Below, piece after piece: positions 62,610 through 64,000 of a stretch of DNA of 64,000 nt. A program made the translations under genes and the position numbers. This DNA is from Lonicera japonica. Its lineage: Eukaryota; Streptophyta; Magnoliopsida; Dipsacales; Caprifoliaceae. The notes under the pieces are model-generated. The model saw only the letters and a program-made list of their open reading frames with translations. It searched no databases and was not told the origin of the DNA. Each line of letters starts with the position of its first letter. Within the stretch, counting starts at the first letter, position 1. The stretch is from positions 1 to 64,000 of the forward strand of contig JAKCWG010000690.1 of the NCBI GenBank assembly GCA_021464415.1, given 5' to 3'.

Positions 62610-64000
62610 AGAAACTTATGAGTTATTCTAGTGGAATGTACCCCACTAAGATAAGGATTGTCAAATCTTATGATGTCACTAACAATGTACCGTGGGACAT
62701 AGACTCATACAGGCTTTGGCATGCTTGCCTAGTGCACCTTGGTCATGATAAACCGTGCGTTAAAGTATTTACACGGATATCCATTATTTTGAGTGACAAA
62801 TAAATGGGACAAAACTTTAACACACTGCAATGTGTTGATACTAGTAATGCTCAAAGTAATTATTGATTTTCGAAGTATTGAAAACCATATCCCCCTTCCC
62901 ATTATGCCTAATTGACCATGTCAAAGGAACGACACTCCATTTTTTCAAAGCCTGCTCTTTAGCAAAAATAAGATCGAGACCTTCTTATGCTAAAGATACA
63001 AAATAAAATATACCATTCTTACAATATATATTTGTAGATAAATCCATCCAGAGTGCGGAACCATTCAAAGTACTTTATGGATCTGGTGGATAATTCGACA
63101 TTCTGGTCACATGTTGAATAATCGTCTACAAGAAATGCTGCATTTACAAACCTCTTAGTACATATTATACGCTTAAGGGCTCACCACCCTGATTATTGTA
63201 CCATGTCCATAAGACTCGATAAAGCTGGAGGGTTTACATCAAAAGTACTTGATGATCATTGCATAAAATCGAAGTAAAGAACCCCGTTTCTCATGTGCAT
63301 ACGCAAAAAGGTCTCACAAAAAGTAACCATCAAAAGGATATAGATGGTAGATAGGGCATTGGTTATGCGCACTGTATTGCCTATGTATGCCTGAGATTTA
63401 TGCAATATTGTATGCAGCTTTACTTATTTGTTTCAAAGTCCAATATTAGACAACTATTATATGCATACCAGTTGGTAACTGGATATTAGCCTGATATTTT
63501 ATGCATATGTGCCGATTGCGCCCCCACAGCGCACCAAACTGGGCTTGCTAAAACAATTAAGTATTAACGTTGGATATGAATTCTCAACGATAATCCGCTA
63601 TTTGAAATCCTTGTCAGGTGATCTCTTTACCGCTAAGAATTGCGGATTGTCACTTTGATGAGACAGTCTTCCCGTCGTTAGGGGGAGATAAGAAAAGAAA
63701 TTTTCAAGGGAACGACAGGAATTGTCGTGGTCTCCACTATGTCTCATCTTGATCCCCACGCACATCACAATGTATAGTGAAGTGAAAAAGAATAATCGAT
63801 CTTAAAAATGTAACAGATTCGATGCCTGATACATTTAATGATACTGAAAAGTGACGAGATCAAATATATCAGCTGCAATATGCCTGCAAGGTTATAAAGT
63901 CCCCAATAAGGGCACAATGTCGCAGAAAGAGACGATGCAACTACACTTAGTGGAGGTGTGGTTGAGGCCATGGCTCCTTAAAAGGAATAAAAGGAGGCCA
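62610..64000 (+). pseudogene. Decayed copia pol (pre-integrase, integrase), continues past the window
   Basis: SYRLWHACLVHLGHDK (about 62700-62755) is a pre-integrase motif. SIRLDKAGGFTSKVLDDHC (about 63205-63263) and MVDRALVMRTVLPMYA (about 63340-63387) are integrase core. YVPIAPPQRTKLGL, FSTIIRYLKSLSGDLFTAKN and LILIPTHIT (63500-63770) follow the usual copia order. Frames change and stops interrupt repeatedly. Reverse transcriptase would lie beyond the window edge. Confidence 0.8.

Noticed and set aside
1..64000. Any CRISPR array, operon, phage or bacterial defence system
   Set aside because: Introns, LINE, copia, hAT and plant gene families show this is plant nuclear DNA; no spaced palindromic array was seen.

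Overview
This window is nuclear DNA from a flowering plant, most likely a eudicot. It is AT-rich and its genes are broken by GT-AG introns. The recognisable genes are plant families (a seed-type tonoplast aquaporin, the splicing factor SMU1, a CNGC19/20-type channel). The rest is a nested pile of plant transposons: RTE-type LINE, Ty1/copia, hAT, CACTA, Helitron and tRNA-derived SINE pieces. No species can be named from the sequence alone.

Layout. 1-2840 is a decayed LINE whose (TTG)n tail lies against the last exon of a TIP3-like aquaporin (2845-3494). 3500-6700 holds a tandem duplication in which one copy is split by a hAT-like element that itself carries a second hAT element, followed by a 40-bp tandem array. 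6709-13815 (minus) is a complete 16-exon SMU1 gene with every splice site readable but six disabling changes in four exons, so it is an unprocessed pseudogene. 15941-17200 is the only apparently intact complete gene: a 255-residue membrane protein of unknown family. 21206-22845 (minus) is a 5'-truncated copia element with its 3' LTR and PPT. 23749-24675 is a long inverted-repeat (foldback) element. About 24960-29806 is a decayed copia element on the plus strand. 33558-37151 is a small non-autonomous LTR element (minus), one LTR of which was hit by a 1771-bp hAT element that carries two spliceable exons of the histidine-biosynthesis gene HISN1 (ATP phosphoribosyltransferase).

38678-50920 is a CNGC20-like channel gene that has lost splice acceptors, reading frame and its whole C-terminal half. 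Its fifth coding intron holds a full non-autonomous copia relative (45704-50038) with LTRs, PBS, PPT and a 5-bp target duplication. 51000-60500 is repeat-rich intergenic DNA (MITEs, a Helitron end, a possible Mutator-like element, SINE heads). 60700-64000 is another copia element: its gag frame is intact and its pol is decayed, and it runs off the window.

The genes do not form a pathway. The shared theme is decay: two duplicated host genes (SMU1, CNGC20) have become pseudogenes in a region repeatedly hit by transposons. The most interesting items are the HISN1 exons carried inside a hAT element, the shared hairpin-repeat leader of two copia relatives, and the unknown 255-residue membrane protein. 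Exon coordinates were placed by hand from codon and splice-site reading; percent identities are estimates by eye.
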